This document shows positions 7,750-16,072 of a stretch of 16,164 nucleotides of DNA, one piece after another. This stretch comes from CAYYAU01 sp964469765 [NCBI: uncultured Clostridia bacterium] (lineage in GTDB: Bacteria; UBA6262; WVXT01; CAYYAU01). Made by a program: the position numbers and the translations under genes. Below the pieces are notes generated by a model that saw only the letters and a program-made list of their open reading frames with translations, ran no database searches and was not told where the DNA came from. The stretch's first letter is position 1. Every line of letters starts with the position of its first letter. The stretch is from assembly GCA_964469765.1 (NCBI GenBank), contig CAYYAU010000007.1:1-16164 (forward strand). The letters run 5' to 3'.

Positions 7750-10161
7750 ATGAAAGATTCTACATGGAAATTAATATATAAAAAGTTTGAACCAAAGGAT
7801 GAAAAATTAAGAGAGTCGCTTTGTACCCTTGGTAATGGGTATTTTGCAACAAGAGGAGCCTTCTCTGAAGTTATTGCCTCACCGGTTCATTATCCGGGCA
7901 CTTATATTGCTGGAGTATATAATCGTTTAAAAAGTAATATTGCTGGAAGGACCATTATGAATGAAGACTTAGTGAATTGTCCAAATTGGATGTTTTTTAC
8001 ATTTAAGATAGATGGTGATTTATGGTTTTGGCCTTCTGCAAATAAAATCCTGTTTTTTAAACAAGAACTTGATATGAGAAATGCTATTCTTATAAGAACT
8101 CTTCGGTGTAGAAACTCAAAAGGTCAGAAAACCTTTGTTGAGACATATAGGATTGTAAGTATGACTCAACCGCATATTGCTGCAATGAAATATATCATTA
8201 AACCTGAAAATTATAGTGGCTGGATTACTATAAAGACAATGCTTGATGGAACTGTGCAGAATACAGGTGTTGAAAGGTATAGACAACTGAATACAAAACA
8301 TTTAGTTCTTTGCTCTTTGGGCAGTTTTACAGGTAATGGTATATATTTATCTATGAAAACAAGTCAATCAAAGATAGAAATTGCTGAGGCTTCTGTACTC
8401 CATATTTTTTCAAAAGACAAAGAAATAAAAACAAAAATTAAATACTTTAAACAAGGTAAAAAAAGAATAGGTCAGGAGTTTAGAATCTTTGTTCAGAAAG
8501 ATGAGTGCTATGAAATAGAGAGAGTTGTTTCGATTTATACCTCAAAAGATAAGGATGTCAAAAATGCTGTCTCAAGTGCAGTTTCAGATGTGAGAAAACA
8601 AAAGAGGTTTAAAACTCTTTTTGAAAGTCATAAAAAGGCATGGAGCAAGTTATGGAATAAGTTTGATATTCAGATTGAAGGAGATAATTTTTCCCAGAAA
8701 GTACTACGATTACATATGTTTCATCTTCTTCAGAGCGCTTCTTTACATAACACTAATATAGATGCTGGTCTTGGAGCAAGGGGGCTTCATGGTGAGGCAT
8801 ATAGAGGACATGTATTCTGGGATGAGGTTTATGCTATGCCGTTTTATGATTTACACATTCCTGAGATTTCAAAAGCATTACTTTTATATCGCTACAGAAG
8901 GTTATCACAAGCTCGCCAGAATGCAAGAACGCATGGTTTTAAAGGGGCTATGTTTCCATGGCAGAGTGGTTCTTCGGGACGAGAAGAAACCCCTTCAATT
9001 CATCTTAACCCACTTTCAAACAAATGGGGACCTGATTACACAGCGTATCAAAGACATGTTTCATTTGCTGTTGCATTTAATGTATGGAGATATTGGGTGT
9101 ATACAGCAGATAATAAGTTTTTAGAATCTTTTGGGGCTGAATTAATACTATCAATTGCTCAGTTTGCCTCAAGCCTTGTAAAGTATAGTATCAAGGATGG
9201 AAGGTATCATACCTATAGTGTTATGGGACCGGATGAATTCCATGAGAAGTATCCTGATTCATCAAAGCCAGGATTAAATGATAATGCCTACACGAATTTT
9301 ATGATTGTCTGGACGTTAATTAAAACAAAAGAAATAATCTCTGTTTTGTCTAATTCTTCCCGGCTTAAGATATTTAGGAAATTGAAATTAAGACAGATTG
9401 AGATTAAACGATGGGATGATATTATTGAGAAAATGAAGATTGTTATTAGTGAGGATGGAATTATTAGCCAGTTTGATGGATATTTTGAGTTAAAGGAGTT
9501 AGACTGGACAAAGTATAGAACCGAATATGAAAACATTCAACGAATGGACAGAATCTTAAAGGCTGAAGGGAAATTACCTGATTACTATAAGGTTTCAAAA
9601 CAGGCTGATGTGCTTATGAGTTTTTATCTTCTTCCTTTAAAAGAGATCAAAGGGATATTTCAGAAACTTGGATACAGATGCAACAAAGATTTGTTAAGAA
9701 AAAATTACACATATTACATAAAAAGAACAACACATGGGTCTACCCTCAGTAAGGTTGTTCATTCTCTTTTAGCTTTACAATTAGGTAAACAAAAACAGGC
9801 ATGGCGATTGTTCTTAGATGTGCTTAAATCAGATATCTATGACACGCAAGGAGGAACTACTTGTGAAGGTATCCATATGGGTGTAATGGGTGGCTCTTTT
9901 GATATAGTAATGAGGGGATTTGCAGGAATAAACTTACTTGAAGATAGAATAAAGGTATTTCCTCATTTACCGCAATATTGGAAAAGATTAAAAATGAAGT
10001 TTTATTATAAAAAGAGATGGTTTTCTTTTGATATAACGAAATCCGCTATAAAAATTTTTATTTATGGTCATAGAAAACATACTTTATTAATACCTCTTGA
10101 GATTAATGGAAGACTTTATCGTCTTTCTTCTGGAAAAAACTTTAAGGTTTATCTTAATTAA
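7750..10161 (+). CDS. GH65 family disaccharide phosphorylase, OtsB1/Rv2006-type (probable trehalose phosphorylase)
   Basis: GH65 enzymes are inverting; most split alpha-glucosides with phosphate to give beta-glucose 1-phosphate. This 803-residue protein has the whole family layout. The N-terminal domain contains LRESLCTLGNGYFATRG. The (alpha/alpha)6 catalytic domain has YRGHVFWDE (Trp357, Asp358) and GPDEFHE, with Glu496 the expected general acid. Later come SKQADVLM (Lys617), KRTTHGSTLS (658-667), and CEGIHMGVMGG. Two features mark the actinobacterial OtsB1 GH65 subgroup: HLNPLSNKWGPD after the GREETPS motif, and the longer GPDEFHEKYPDS loop before NDNAYTN. The ATG follows the upstream stop by 15 bases; only a weak AAGGT at 7733-7737 precedes it, so it may depend on re-initiation. 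Its neighbours suggest trehalose as substrate. Hydrolysis instead of phosphorolysis cannot be ruled out. Confidence 0.85.
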   Translation: MKDSTWKLIYKKFEPKDEKLRESLCTLGNGYFATRGAFSEVIASPVHYPGTYIAGVYNRLKSNIAGRTIMNEDLVNCPNWMFFTFKIDGDLWFWPSANKILFFKQELDMRNAILIRTLRCRNSKGQKTFVETYRIVSMTQPHIAAMKYIIKPENYSGWITIKTMLDGTVQNTGVERYRQLNTKHLVLCSLGSFTGNGIYLSMKTSQSKIEIAEASVLHIFSKDKEIKTKIKYFKQGKKRIGQEFRIFVQKDECYEIERVVSIYTSKDKDVKNAVSSAVSDVRKQKRFKTLFESHKKAWSKLWNKFDIQIEGDNFSQKVLRLHMFHLLQSASLHNTNIDAGLGARGLHGEAYRGHVFWDEVYAMPFYDLHIPEISKALLLYRYRRLSQARQNARTHGFKGAMFPWQSGSSGREETPSIHLNPLSNKWGPDYTAYQRHVSFAVAFNVWRYWVYTADNKFLESFGAELILSIAQFASSLVKYSIKDGRYHTYSVMGPDEFHEKYPDSSKPGLNDNAYTNFMIVWTLIKTKEIISVLSNSSRLKIFRKLKLRQIEIKRWDDIIEKMKIVISEDGIISQFDGYFELKELDWTKYRTEYENIQRMDRILKAEGKLPDYYKVSKQADVLMSFYLLPLKEIKGIFQKLGYRCNKDLLRKNYTYYIKRTTHGSTLSKVVHSLLALQLGKQKQAWRLFLDVLKSDIYDTQGGTTCEGIHMGVMGGSFDIVMRGFAGINLLEDRIKVFPHLPQYWKRLKMKFYYKKRWFSFDITKSAIKIFIYGHRKHTLLIPLEINGRLYRLSSGKNFKVYLN

Positions 10162-10175
10162 ATACATTAATAAAA

Positions 10176-12476
10176 ATGTTCAGTTATTATAAACACCTTT
10201 TATCTGAGCCGAAGTGGTTGATTTATGAAAAAGGATGGAAACCAGAACGGCAGCAAGTTATGGAGTCGCTGTTAGCTATTGGCAATGGGTATGTTGGAAG
10301 CAGATCTGTTTTGGAAGGCATACCTCTTAATGCATCTGCTGGAACGTACTTTGCTGGAATATATGATATTACAGGTGCACAAGTTACAGAGATTATAAAT
10401 GCTCCAAATCCTTTTTCATTTAAAGTTATTATTGATGGAGAAAAACTTGAATTAGGAAGTATGGATTATATAGACCATATAAGAGTCCTTGATATGAAAA
10501 AAGGGATGCTTATAAGGAACACATTATTTTTAAATAGAAATAAAAAAAGATTTGATTTCCAATCGTTAAGATTCATAAGTAGAAACAATATGCATATTGC
10601 ATGTATGCAGATTTATTTAACGCCTCTTGATAAAAAATGTAAAATTACAGTTGAAAGTGTAGTGGATACTGCTGTTACAAATAAAGGACTTATTACTGAA
10701 GGTAGAAAAAAACATTTTCATATTATTGATGTTGAGAAGATTGGTAGAATAAATTATTTATGTGTGAAGACCTTGGAAAAAGAGATACTGTTGTCCTACG
10801 CGTCGCAGCTTAATATAAAAAAAGAAAATAGAATATTCTCAGCTCCTCATAGGACATTTAAGTTATGGTTAAAGAAAGGCGAGACAGTTTGTTTTACAAA
10901 ATACTTTTCATTTTTTACTTCAAAGGATACAAATCCTAAAAGAATAAAAAATAAAACAGTAAAAACCTTACAGACAGCTGTGAAAAAAGAAATTAACAGG
11001 CTTATTACAGAACATTCTAAAGCCTGGCTTAAAAAATGGGAAAATTCTAACATTGAAATTGAAGGAGCGCCTGAAATAGAGAAAAAAGTGAGGTTTAATA
11101 TTTATCATTTGTTGATATCAGCAGATGAGTCTATTAAGGATGTAAGTATATGTGCAAGGACATTGACTGGTGAGGGTTATCGGGGACATATTTTTTGGGA
11201 TACTGAGATTTTTATTTTACCATTTTTCACTTATACTAATCCACAAATTGCGAAGAATCTTTTATTGTATAGGTATAATCGGTTGGATGCTGCAAGGTAT
11301 AATGCTAGATTAAGAGGATATAAAGGAGCGATGTTCCCCTGGGAATCTGCTGATACAGGACAAGAAGAAACTCCTTCTTGGTATAAGGACACTCAAGGAA
11401 ATATTAAAAATGTTACAACTGGCGAGTTTGAACAACACATCTCAGCAGATATTGCATATGCTGTATATCATTATTTTGTTGTCACTAAGGATTTAGAATT
11501 TATGATTAAGTACGGACTTGAGATTATAATTGAGACTGCAAGGTTTTGGGTAAGTAGAGTAAAGTTTAATAAAAAAAAGAAAAAATTTGAAATTAAACAT
11601 GTAACAGGTCCTGATGAGTATCACGAAGATGTGAATAACAATGCATATACGAACTTAATGGCAAAATGGAATCTTGAAACTGCAAACAAATTATACAAAA
11701 TGTTAAAACAAAACCATAGAGCCACTGTTTTCAGGTTAATGAATAAGATAGATTTAACTGTAAAAGAAGTGGGAAACTTTAGAAATATAGCTAATAGAAT
11801 TTATATTCCCTTTTCAAAAAAGAAAAATATTATTGAGGCATTTGATGGTTATTTCAAAAAGAGGAAATTGCCAATATTAAGGTTTGATAAAAACCATTTG
11901 CCAATAGCTCCTAAAGGTATTAGCAACTTTGAGAAAACCCAATTTCAAAAACAACCAGACACTATAATGGCTTTTTATCTTCTTTCAGACAGTTTTAATA
12001 AAAGACTTAAAAAGGAAAATTATGTTTATTATATAAAAAGAACACTGCATCGTTCTTCGTTAAGCCCATCTTTATCATCAACCATTGGTGTTGAAGTTGG
12101 TGATAAAACAAATGCATATAAATACTTCTTAACAAGTGTAAATATTGATTTGAAAAATATTTATAACAACACTTCAGAAGGAATTCATGGTGCGTCATTA
12201 GGAGGGACATGGCAGGCAGTCATAAATGGTTTTGCTGGTATGAGGATAGAGAATAGAGTGCTTTCATTTAATCCACGACTTCCTGCTTCATGGAAAAAAA
12301 TAAAGTTTTCTGTCAAATGGGAAGGATTTAATATTTTTATTGATGTTGATAAAGAAAAGATTATGTTTAGTTTTTATTCAAATAGAGTAGATGATTATAT
12401 ACCAATTAAGGTTTATGGCAAATTGAGAAATATTCGTGCTAATAAAACATCAATTTTTTATAAAAATATGTCTTAA
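10176..12476 (+). CDS. GH65 family glycoside phosphorylase, classical kojibiose/trehalose/maltose phosphorylase type
   Basis: This second, clearly different GH65 protein has 766 residues, the usual length for kojibiose, trehalose and maltose phosphorylases. Motifs in order are MESLLAIGNGYVGSRS near the N-terminus, GYRGHIFWDTEIF, KGAMFPWESADTGQEETPSW, EQHISADIAYAVYHYF, and TGPDEYHEDVNNNAYTN with Glu481 as the likely general acid. Later come QKQPDTIMAFYLL (Lys592), RTLHRSSLSPS (His625, Ser627, Ser628) and SEGIHGASLGGTW. The HxSSLSPS and GIHxASLGGTW blocks are typical of phosphate-using members. It lacks the HLNP insertion and the extended GPDE loop of the preceding protein, so the two are not a recent duplication. 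The gap is 14 bases and I see no Shine-Dalgarno site. The exact disaccharide cannot be read from the sequence. Confidence 0.87.
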   Translation: MFSYYKHLLSEPKWLIYEKGWKPERQQVMESLLAIGNGYVGSRSVLEGIPLNASAGTYFAGIYDITGAQVTEIINAPNPFSFKVIIDGEKLELGSMDYIDHIRVLDMKKGMLIRNTLFLNRNKKRFDFQSLRFISRNNMHIACMQIYLTPLDKKCKITVESVVDTAVTNKGLITEGRKKHFHIIDVEKIGRINYLCVKTLEKEILLSYASQLNIKKENRIFSAPHRTFKLWLKKGETVCFTKYFSFFTSKDTNPKRIKNKTVKTLQTAVKKEINRLITEHSKAWLKKWENSNIEIEGAPEIEKKVRFNIYHLLISADESIKDVSICARTLTGEGYRGHIFWDTEIFILPFFTYTNPQIAKNLLLYRYNRLDAARYNARLRGYKGAMFPWESADTGQEETPSWYKDTQGNIKNVTTGEFEQHISADIAYAVYHYFVVTKDLEFMIKYGLEIIIETARFWVSRVKFNKKKKKFEIKHVTGPDEYHEDVNNNAYTNLMAKWNLETANKLYKMLKQNHRATVFRLMNKIDLTVKEVGNFRNIANRIYIPFSKKKNIIEAFDGYFKKRKLPILRFDKNHLPIAPKGISNFEKTQFQKQPDTIMAFYLLSDSFNKRLKKENYVYYIKRTLHRSSLSPSLSSTIGVEVGDKTNAYKYFLTSVNIDLKNIYNNTSEGIHGASLGGTWQAVINGFAGMRIENRVLSFNPRLPASWKKIKFSVKWEGFNIFIDVDKEKIMFSFYSNRVDDYIPIKVYGKLRNIRANKTSIFYKNMS

Positions 12477-12493
12477 AATAAAGAGGTTAAATT

Positions 12494-13675
12494 ATGGAAA
12501 ATAAAGCTATTAGAATTGCACAGATGCATTGGGGGTTTCCACCAATAATAGGTGGTGTTGAAACTCATCTTACAATTTTACTTCCAGAACTTATAAATAG
12601 GGGTCATAAAGTTTATCTTCTCACAGGTTCTGTTGAAGGAGTAAAGACCCGATATAGATATAAAGGAGTGGAGGTTTATAGAACTCCTCTGTTTGATTTA
12701 AACTGGCTCTTTAAAAGGGGGCTTAAAGGTTTAGAAGAAGAGATTAGAAGTTTATACAACAGTTTTTTTGATGAGGTAAAGCCAGATATATGCCATGTGC
12801 ATAATATGCATTATTTTAGTGATACCCATATCAGAATGCTTGATGAGATATGTCGTAGTAAAGGTGTTCCGATAGTATTGACAGCACATAATGTATGGGA
12901 TGACATTACTTTTTTACGATTAACCATTGAAATAAATTGGACACATATTATATCTGTAAGTCATTATATTAAAAAAGAGCTTATGGGCACGGGGTTGGAT
13001 GATAGAAAGATTACAGTTATTCATCATGGGATTGACCCATTAGTTTTTCACCCAAATGGAAAACCAGATAAGCTCATTAGGAAATATCCTGAAATTAAGG
13101 ATAAAAAGGTTATTTTTCATCCAGCACGAATGGGTTTAGCCAAAGGATGTGATGTTAGTATAAAAGCAATTAATATGGTAAAGGAAAAATTTCCAAATGC
13201 ACTTTTGGTTATGGCAGGAACAAAAAATATTATTGATTGGGGAGCAACTCAACAAAAGGAGATTGCTTATTTTTTAGATTTGATAAAGATGTTTAATTTA
13301 AAAGAAAATGTTCTTATAGATTTCTTTGCACTGGATGAAATTCCTGAAATGTACAATATCTCAAAGGTATGCGTATACCCATCATCAAGACCTGAACCAT
13401 TTGGTATCACTATGTTGGAGGCTTTAGCTGCTACAAAACCAATGATTGTTACAAATATGGGAGGGATGCCAGAGATTATTAGAGATGGAATTAATGGATA
13501 CGTAATTCCATTAAAGGACTTTGAAACATTAGCAACAAGAATTATTCATCTGCTTGCAAATGAAAGATTAAGGAAAAGGCTCGGCTATACTGGAAGAGAG
13601 ATGATAGTTAGACATTTTACTAAAGAGATAATGACAGACTGTGTAATTGATGTATATAAAAATTTACTGAAATGA
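12494..13675 (+). CDS. GT4 family glycosyltransferase
   Basis: This 393-residue retaining glycosyltransferase has the GT-B fold. The N-terminal half has the acceptor-side IGGVETHLTILLPELINRGH and HVHNMHY. The C-terminal half has HPARMGLAKGCDVSIKA, MAGTKNIIDWGATQQ and the nucleotide-sugar site EPFGITMLEALAATKP, which carries the EX7E pair, followed by NMGGMPEIIRDGINGYV. AAGAGGT (12481-12487) is well placed before the ATG. It is the last gene of the sugar operon, 17 bases after the second GH65 gene, so it probably uses the same sugar pool. Trehalose glycosyltransferring synthase (TreT) is also a GT4 enzyme, but I see nothing diagnostic for it. Donor and acceptor are unknown. Confidence 0.85.
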   Translation: MENKAIRIAQMHWGFPPIIGGVETHLTILLPELINRGHKVYLLTGSVEGVKTRYRYKGVEVYRTPLFDLNWLFKRGLKGLEEEIRSLYNSFFDEVKPDICHVHNMHYFSDTHIRMLDEICRSKGVPIVLTAHNVWDDITFLRLTIEINWTHIISVSHYIKKELMGTGLDDRKITVIHHGIDPLVFHPNGKPDKLIRKYPEIKDKKVIFHPARMGLAKGCDVSIKAINMVKEKFPNALLVMAGTKNIIDWGATQQKEIAYFLDLIKMFNLKENVLIDFFALDEIPEMYNISKVCVYPSSRPEPFGITMLEALAATKPMIVTNMGGMPEIIRDGINGYVIPLKDFETLATRIIHLLANERLRKRLGYTGREMIVRHFTKEIMTDCVIDVYKNLLK

Positions 13676-13698
13676 ATATAATTTCTTAATCAACAACA

Positions 13699-14655
13699 TT
13701 ACACAAATTTCAGAAGGGCGAGAAATACTATATAACAAATAAATAAAATTGCTGATTCTATTCTAGAAAGAACATATTTTGTTCGCATAAAAATGAAAAG
13801 TAAAGAACTTAAGAAAATTAGAAATAGCTCAAACTTTAACACGTGAGCTGAGAGTTTTATTGGATGGATTAAAGCAACTACTCCTAATATCAATAGAATA
13901 TTTATAATATTACTACCAATAATATTTCCACTACTTATACTTGGGACTTTTTTAAACATTGCGCTTAAAGAGGTTATAAGTTCAGGTAAAGAGGTGCCAA
14001 ATGCGAATGCAGTTATCCCGATAATTAAACCACTTATATTAAACTGATAAGCAATCTTTATACCAGCTTTTACCATTAGGTTCGCCCCATATACAATAAA
14101 TAAAACAAAAAGTAGAGCTAATAAAAAGATTAAAAGTTTTGAATTAATCTTTTTAAAAATAAATGAAAATTTAAAGGTAGATAACTCCTCTTCATTAAAA
14201 AAGTGATTTTGTTTTCTGTATGAGAGATAGAAAAAAAGTAAAAATATTATGATGAAAACTATCCCTTCATAACGACCTATCTTTAAATCAAGAGAAAATA
14301 CTAATAAAAGAACAGGTGTGATGACGAAAACAGGAAGTTCACTTTTAAAGATATGTTTTTGAATCTTTATTGATTTAAAAAGACCACACAGACCTAATAC
14401 AAATCCAATGTTTGCTATATTACTTCCTATGATATTCCCTAAGGCAATTCCTTTTTGGTTTTTTATTGCAGCAATAATACTTACTCCAGCTTCAGGAGCT
14501 GATGTTCCAATTGCTATGAAGATAAGAGCAATAAAAAACGGAGTTAACCTCAACAGATTTGCTAGTTTTACACTTGATTGAATAAGCCAATTAGCTCCTA
14601 ACATTAGAATAATTAAACCTAAAAGGAATAAAATAATATTAATTAACAATTCCAT
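13699..14655 (-). CDS. Sodium/calcium exchanger family protein (CaCA, YrbG/CaxA-like)
   Basis: This 318-residue inner-membrane antiporter has about ten hydrophobic segments and the two inverted alpha-repeats of the CaCA superfamily. Repeat 1 has GTSAPE (50-55) and GNIIGSNIANIGF (73-85). Repeat 2 has GTSLPE (220-225) and GNIIGSNIINILL (243-255). The glutamates Glu55 and Glu225 are the expected cation ligands. A charged loop near residues 147-172 separates the halves. It starts at ATG 14655, overlapping the end of the upstream peptidase gene by 17 bases, so the two are probably co-transcribed. Its stop faces the GT4 gene across only 23 bases. The transported cation (calcium or potassium, against sodium or protons) is not clear from sequence. 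Confidence 0.92.
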   Translation of the reverse strand: MELLINIILFLLGLIILMLGANWLIQSSVKLANLLRLTPFFIALIFIAIGTSAPEAGVSIIAAIKNQKGIALGNIIGSNIANIGFVLGLCGLFKSIKIQKHIFKSELPVFVITPVLLLVFSLDLKIGRYEGIVFIIIFLLFFYLSYRKQNHFFNEEELSTFKFSFIFKKINSKLLIFLLALLFVLFIVYGANLMVKAGIKIAYQFNISGLIIGITAFAFGTSLPELITSLSAMFKKVPSISSGNIIGSNIINILLILGVVALIHPIKLSAHVLKFELFLIFLSSLLFIFMRTKYVLSRIESAILFICYIVFLALLKFV

Positions 14656-15922
14656 AAGTTTTTTTTACCCAATTAATCCATTTTTTTTCAAACTCTTCTT
14701 TATTAAGAAAAAGCACCGCCTTTAATAACGAATCAATACTCTTTCCTGAGGATAAACCATCCAATATTTCCTGTATTTTAGAGAAGCCATATCTTTGGTC
14801 AATAAATTTTATAAGGAGTTTTGATTCAATATAAGCAAGTTTTAATCTCTCTTTATTTTTCCTTTCTAGAAACTTTCTGTCTAACTCAGAAAAGGGAATC
14901 AAGCTCTTATTTTTAAAATGTTTATTAAGTATACCAATTTCAGTTTTATCTAAAAGATATCTTTTAGGTTCATTATATTGAGCCAATCCTTCATTTATCC
15001 ACGTAGGTATAGGTTTTTCTATTTTTCTGTATAACAGGGCATGGGTATATTCATGATAAAGAAGTGTCTTTAATCTTTTTTTATTTTTCTCTATATCTAA
15101 AGTATTAATCCTAATTATACCATCAAACAATCCATCAACCCATTTAGGGTTATTTGTAATACTTTCAAAATCTTTTTTTGTATAAAGTATAACAGGAATA
15201 GGTTCTTTAGGATAATATTGCAGTTTAGAGCCAACTCTTAAGTAGGCTTCATTTAATAAATCTACAACCTCCCATGCTAAATTTTCTTTTTTATTTCCTT
15301 GGTATTTTATTTCAAAATGTCCGTATGCTTCGTTTCTAAAACTTTTCTCAACAGTACTTTCTTTTTTTAATCTTTTAAGATTTTCTTTTACTTCTTTGAG
15401 TTTAGGGTTTAGACTGACCGCTTTTGTCCAGTAATTTATTGTTTCTTTAATCTTCCCCTGTTCATAGAGTAACCTTCCAAGGTTTACATATGTTATCCAA
15501 TTTTTTTTATCATATTGTAAAGCTTTATAAAAATATTCTTTTGCTTTATCAAAAGAATCCTTTTTCCAAAACCTAAAACCATAGTTGCTACAAAATATGG
15601 ATAATGATTTATTTAGTTCTTTATTATTGTTATTTAGAAAATATGCTTTTTCACCAAAAAGTATTGCCTTTTCCCAGTTTTTGTTTTTAGCATATTCATC
15701 AGCAAGATTAAAATACGCATAAAATAAATTATTTTTAATTGTTCTATTATGAGGAGCTTTTGAATATGCTTGTTCAAAAGAATTAACTGCTATTATGTAT
15801 TCCTTAGCCTCTGTATATTTAATACCAAGCTTATTATATTTATAAATGGGAAGTTTAATAATAAGTAACAATATTAGAATAATGAATAAAACGATTGTAG
15901 CAAGAATTTTTATCCCATTCAT
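14639..15922 (-). CDS. Membrane-anchored TPR protein with gluzincin metallopeptidase (peptidase MA-like) domain
   Basis: This 427-residue protein has three parts. Residues 5-23 form a hydrophobic anchor followed by a few basic residues. Residues about 30-190 hold TPR-like helical repeats, clearest in YFYKALQYDKKNWITYVNLG (130-149) and YWTKAVSLNPKLKEVKENLK (164-183). The C-terminal part from about 200 is a zinc peptidase: YHEYTHALLY has the HEXXH ligands His290 and His294 with catalytic Glu291, and WINEGLAQY supplies the third ligand Glu311. A downstream glutamate in this spacing is the gluzincin pattern. The catalytic domain probably faces the periplasm or outside. The ATG at 15922 has only a weak AGAAG upstream; see the hairpin at 15927-15948. 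Substrate unknown. Confidence 0.85.
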   Translation of the reverse strand: MNGIKILATIVLFIILILLLIIKLPIYKYNKLGIKYTEAKEYIIAVNSFEQAYSKAPHNRTIKNNLFYAYFNLADEYAKNKNWEKAILFGEKAYFLNNNNKELNKSLSIFCSNYGFRFWKKDSFDKAKEYFYKALQYDKKNWITYVNLGRLLYEQGKIKETINYWTKAVSLNPKLKEVKENLKRLKKESTVEKSFRNEAYGHFEIKYQGNKKENLAWEVVDLLNEAYLRVGSKLQYYPKEPIPVILYTKKDFESITNNPKWVDGLFDGIIRINTLDIEKNKKRLKTLLYHEYTHALLYRKIEKPIPTWINEGLAQYNEPKRYLLDKTEIGILNKHFKNKSLIPFSELDRKFLERKNKERLKLAYIESKLLIKFIDQRYGFSKIQEILDGLSSGKSIDSLLKAVLFLNKEEFEKKWINWVKKTYGIVN

Positions 15923-15926
15923 CTTG

Positions 15927-15948
15927 ATACTTCTAAAATAGAAAGTAT
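15927..15948 (-). promoter_or_regulatory. 5'-leader hairpin before the TPR-peptidase gene
   Basis: On the minus strand ATACTT-T-CTA (15948-15939) pairs with TAGAAGTAT (15935-15927), making 9 pairs with one bulged T and a TTT loop. It lies four bases before the ATG. Its 3' arm contains AGAAG, the only nearby Shine-Dalgarno-like sequence. The stem is AT-rich and would be weak at high temperature. Confidence 0.4.
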
Positions 15949-15957
15949 TTGTCTCCT

Positions 15958-15986
15958 ATTGTATTTAAGAATAATATAGAAGTCAA
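15958..15986 (-). promoter_or_regulatory. Sigma-70-type promoter of the TPR-peptidase/exchanger pair
   Basis: On the minus strand TTGACT (-35, 15986-15981) and TACAAT (-10, 15963-15958) are separated by 17 bases. The predicted start point is near 15951-15952, giving a leader of about 30 bases. This is the best promoter match in the window. The rest of 15987-16072 shows no gene, and no terminator for the upstream gene that I can see. Confidence 0.7.
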
Positions 15987-16072
15987 CATTTTTAATCGGT
16001 TCTTATAGGACAGGTCTTTTCACAAATAAAGTATTGTATAAGATTATAAATAGGGTAGGTGCTTTCTGTTAG

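Noticed and set aside
8762-9124. Out-of-frame open frame of 120 codons inside the first GH65 gene
   Set aside because: It overlaps the catalytic domain of a well-supported gene, has no ribosome-binding site, and its protein has no recognisable motif.
10168-10189. TAATAA / TTATTA inverted repeat around the second GH65 start codon
   Set aside because: It is six A-T pairs only, expected by chance in DNA this AT-rich and too weak to be meaningful.
7750-12476. The two GH65 genes as a recent tandem duplication
   Set aside because: Motif context differs strongly (HLNP insertion, length of the GPDE loop, C-terminal phosphate-site blocks), showing two old subfamilies.
13667-13713. Inverted repeat CTGAAAT / ATTTCAG spanning the convergent gap, as a bidirectional terminator
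   Set aside because: Only 7 bp of stem with a loop of about 33 bases and no T-runs. It overlaps both coding ends, and the gap itself is only 23 bases.
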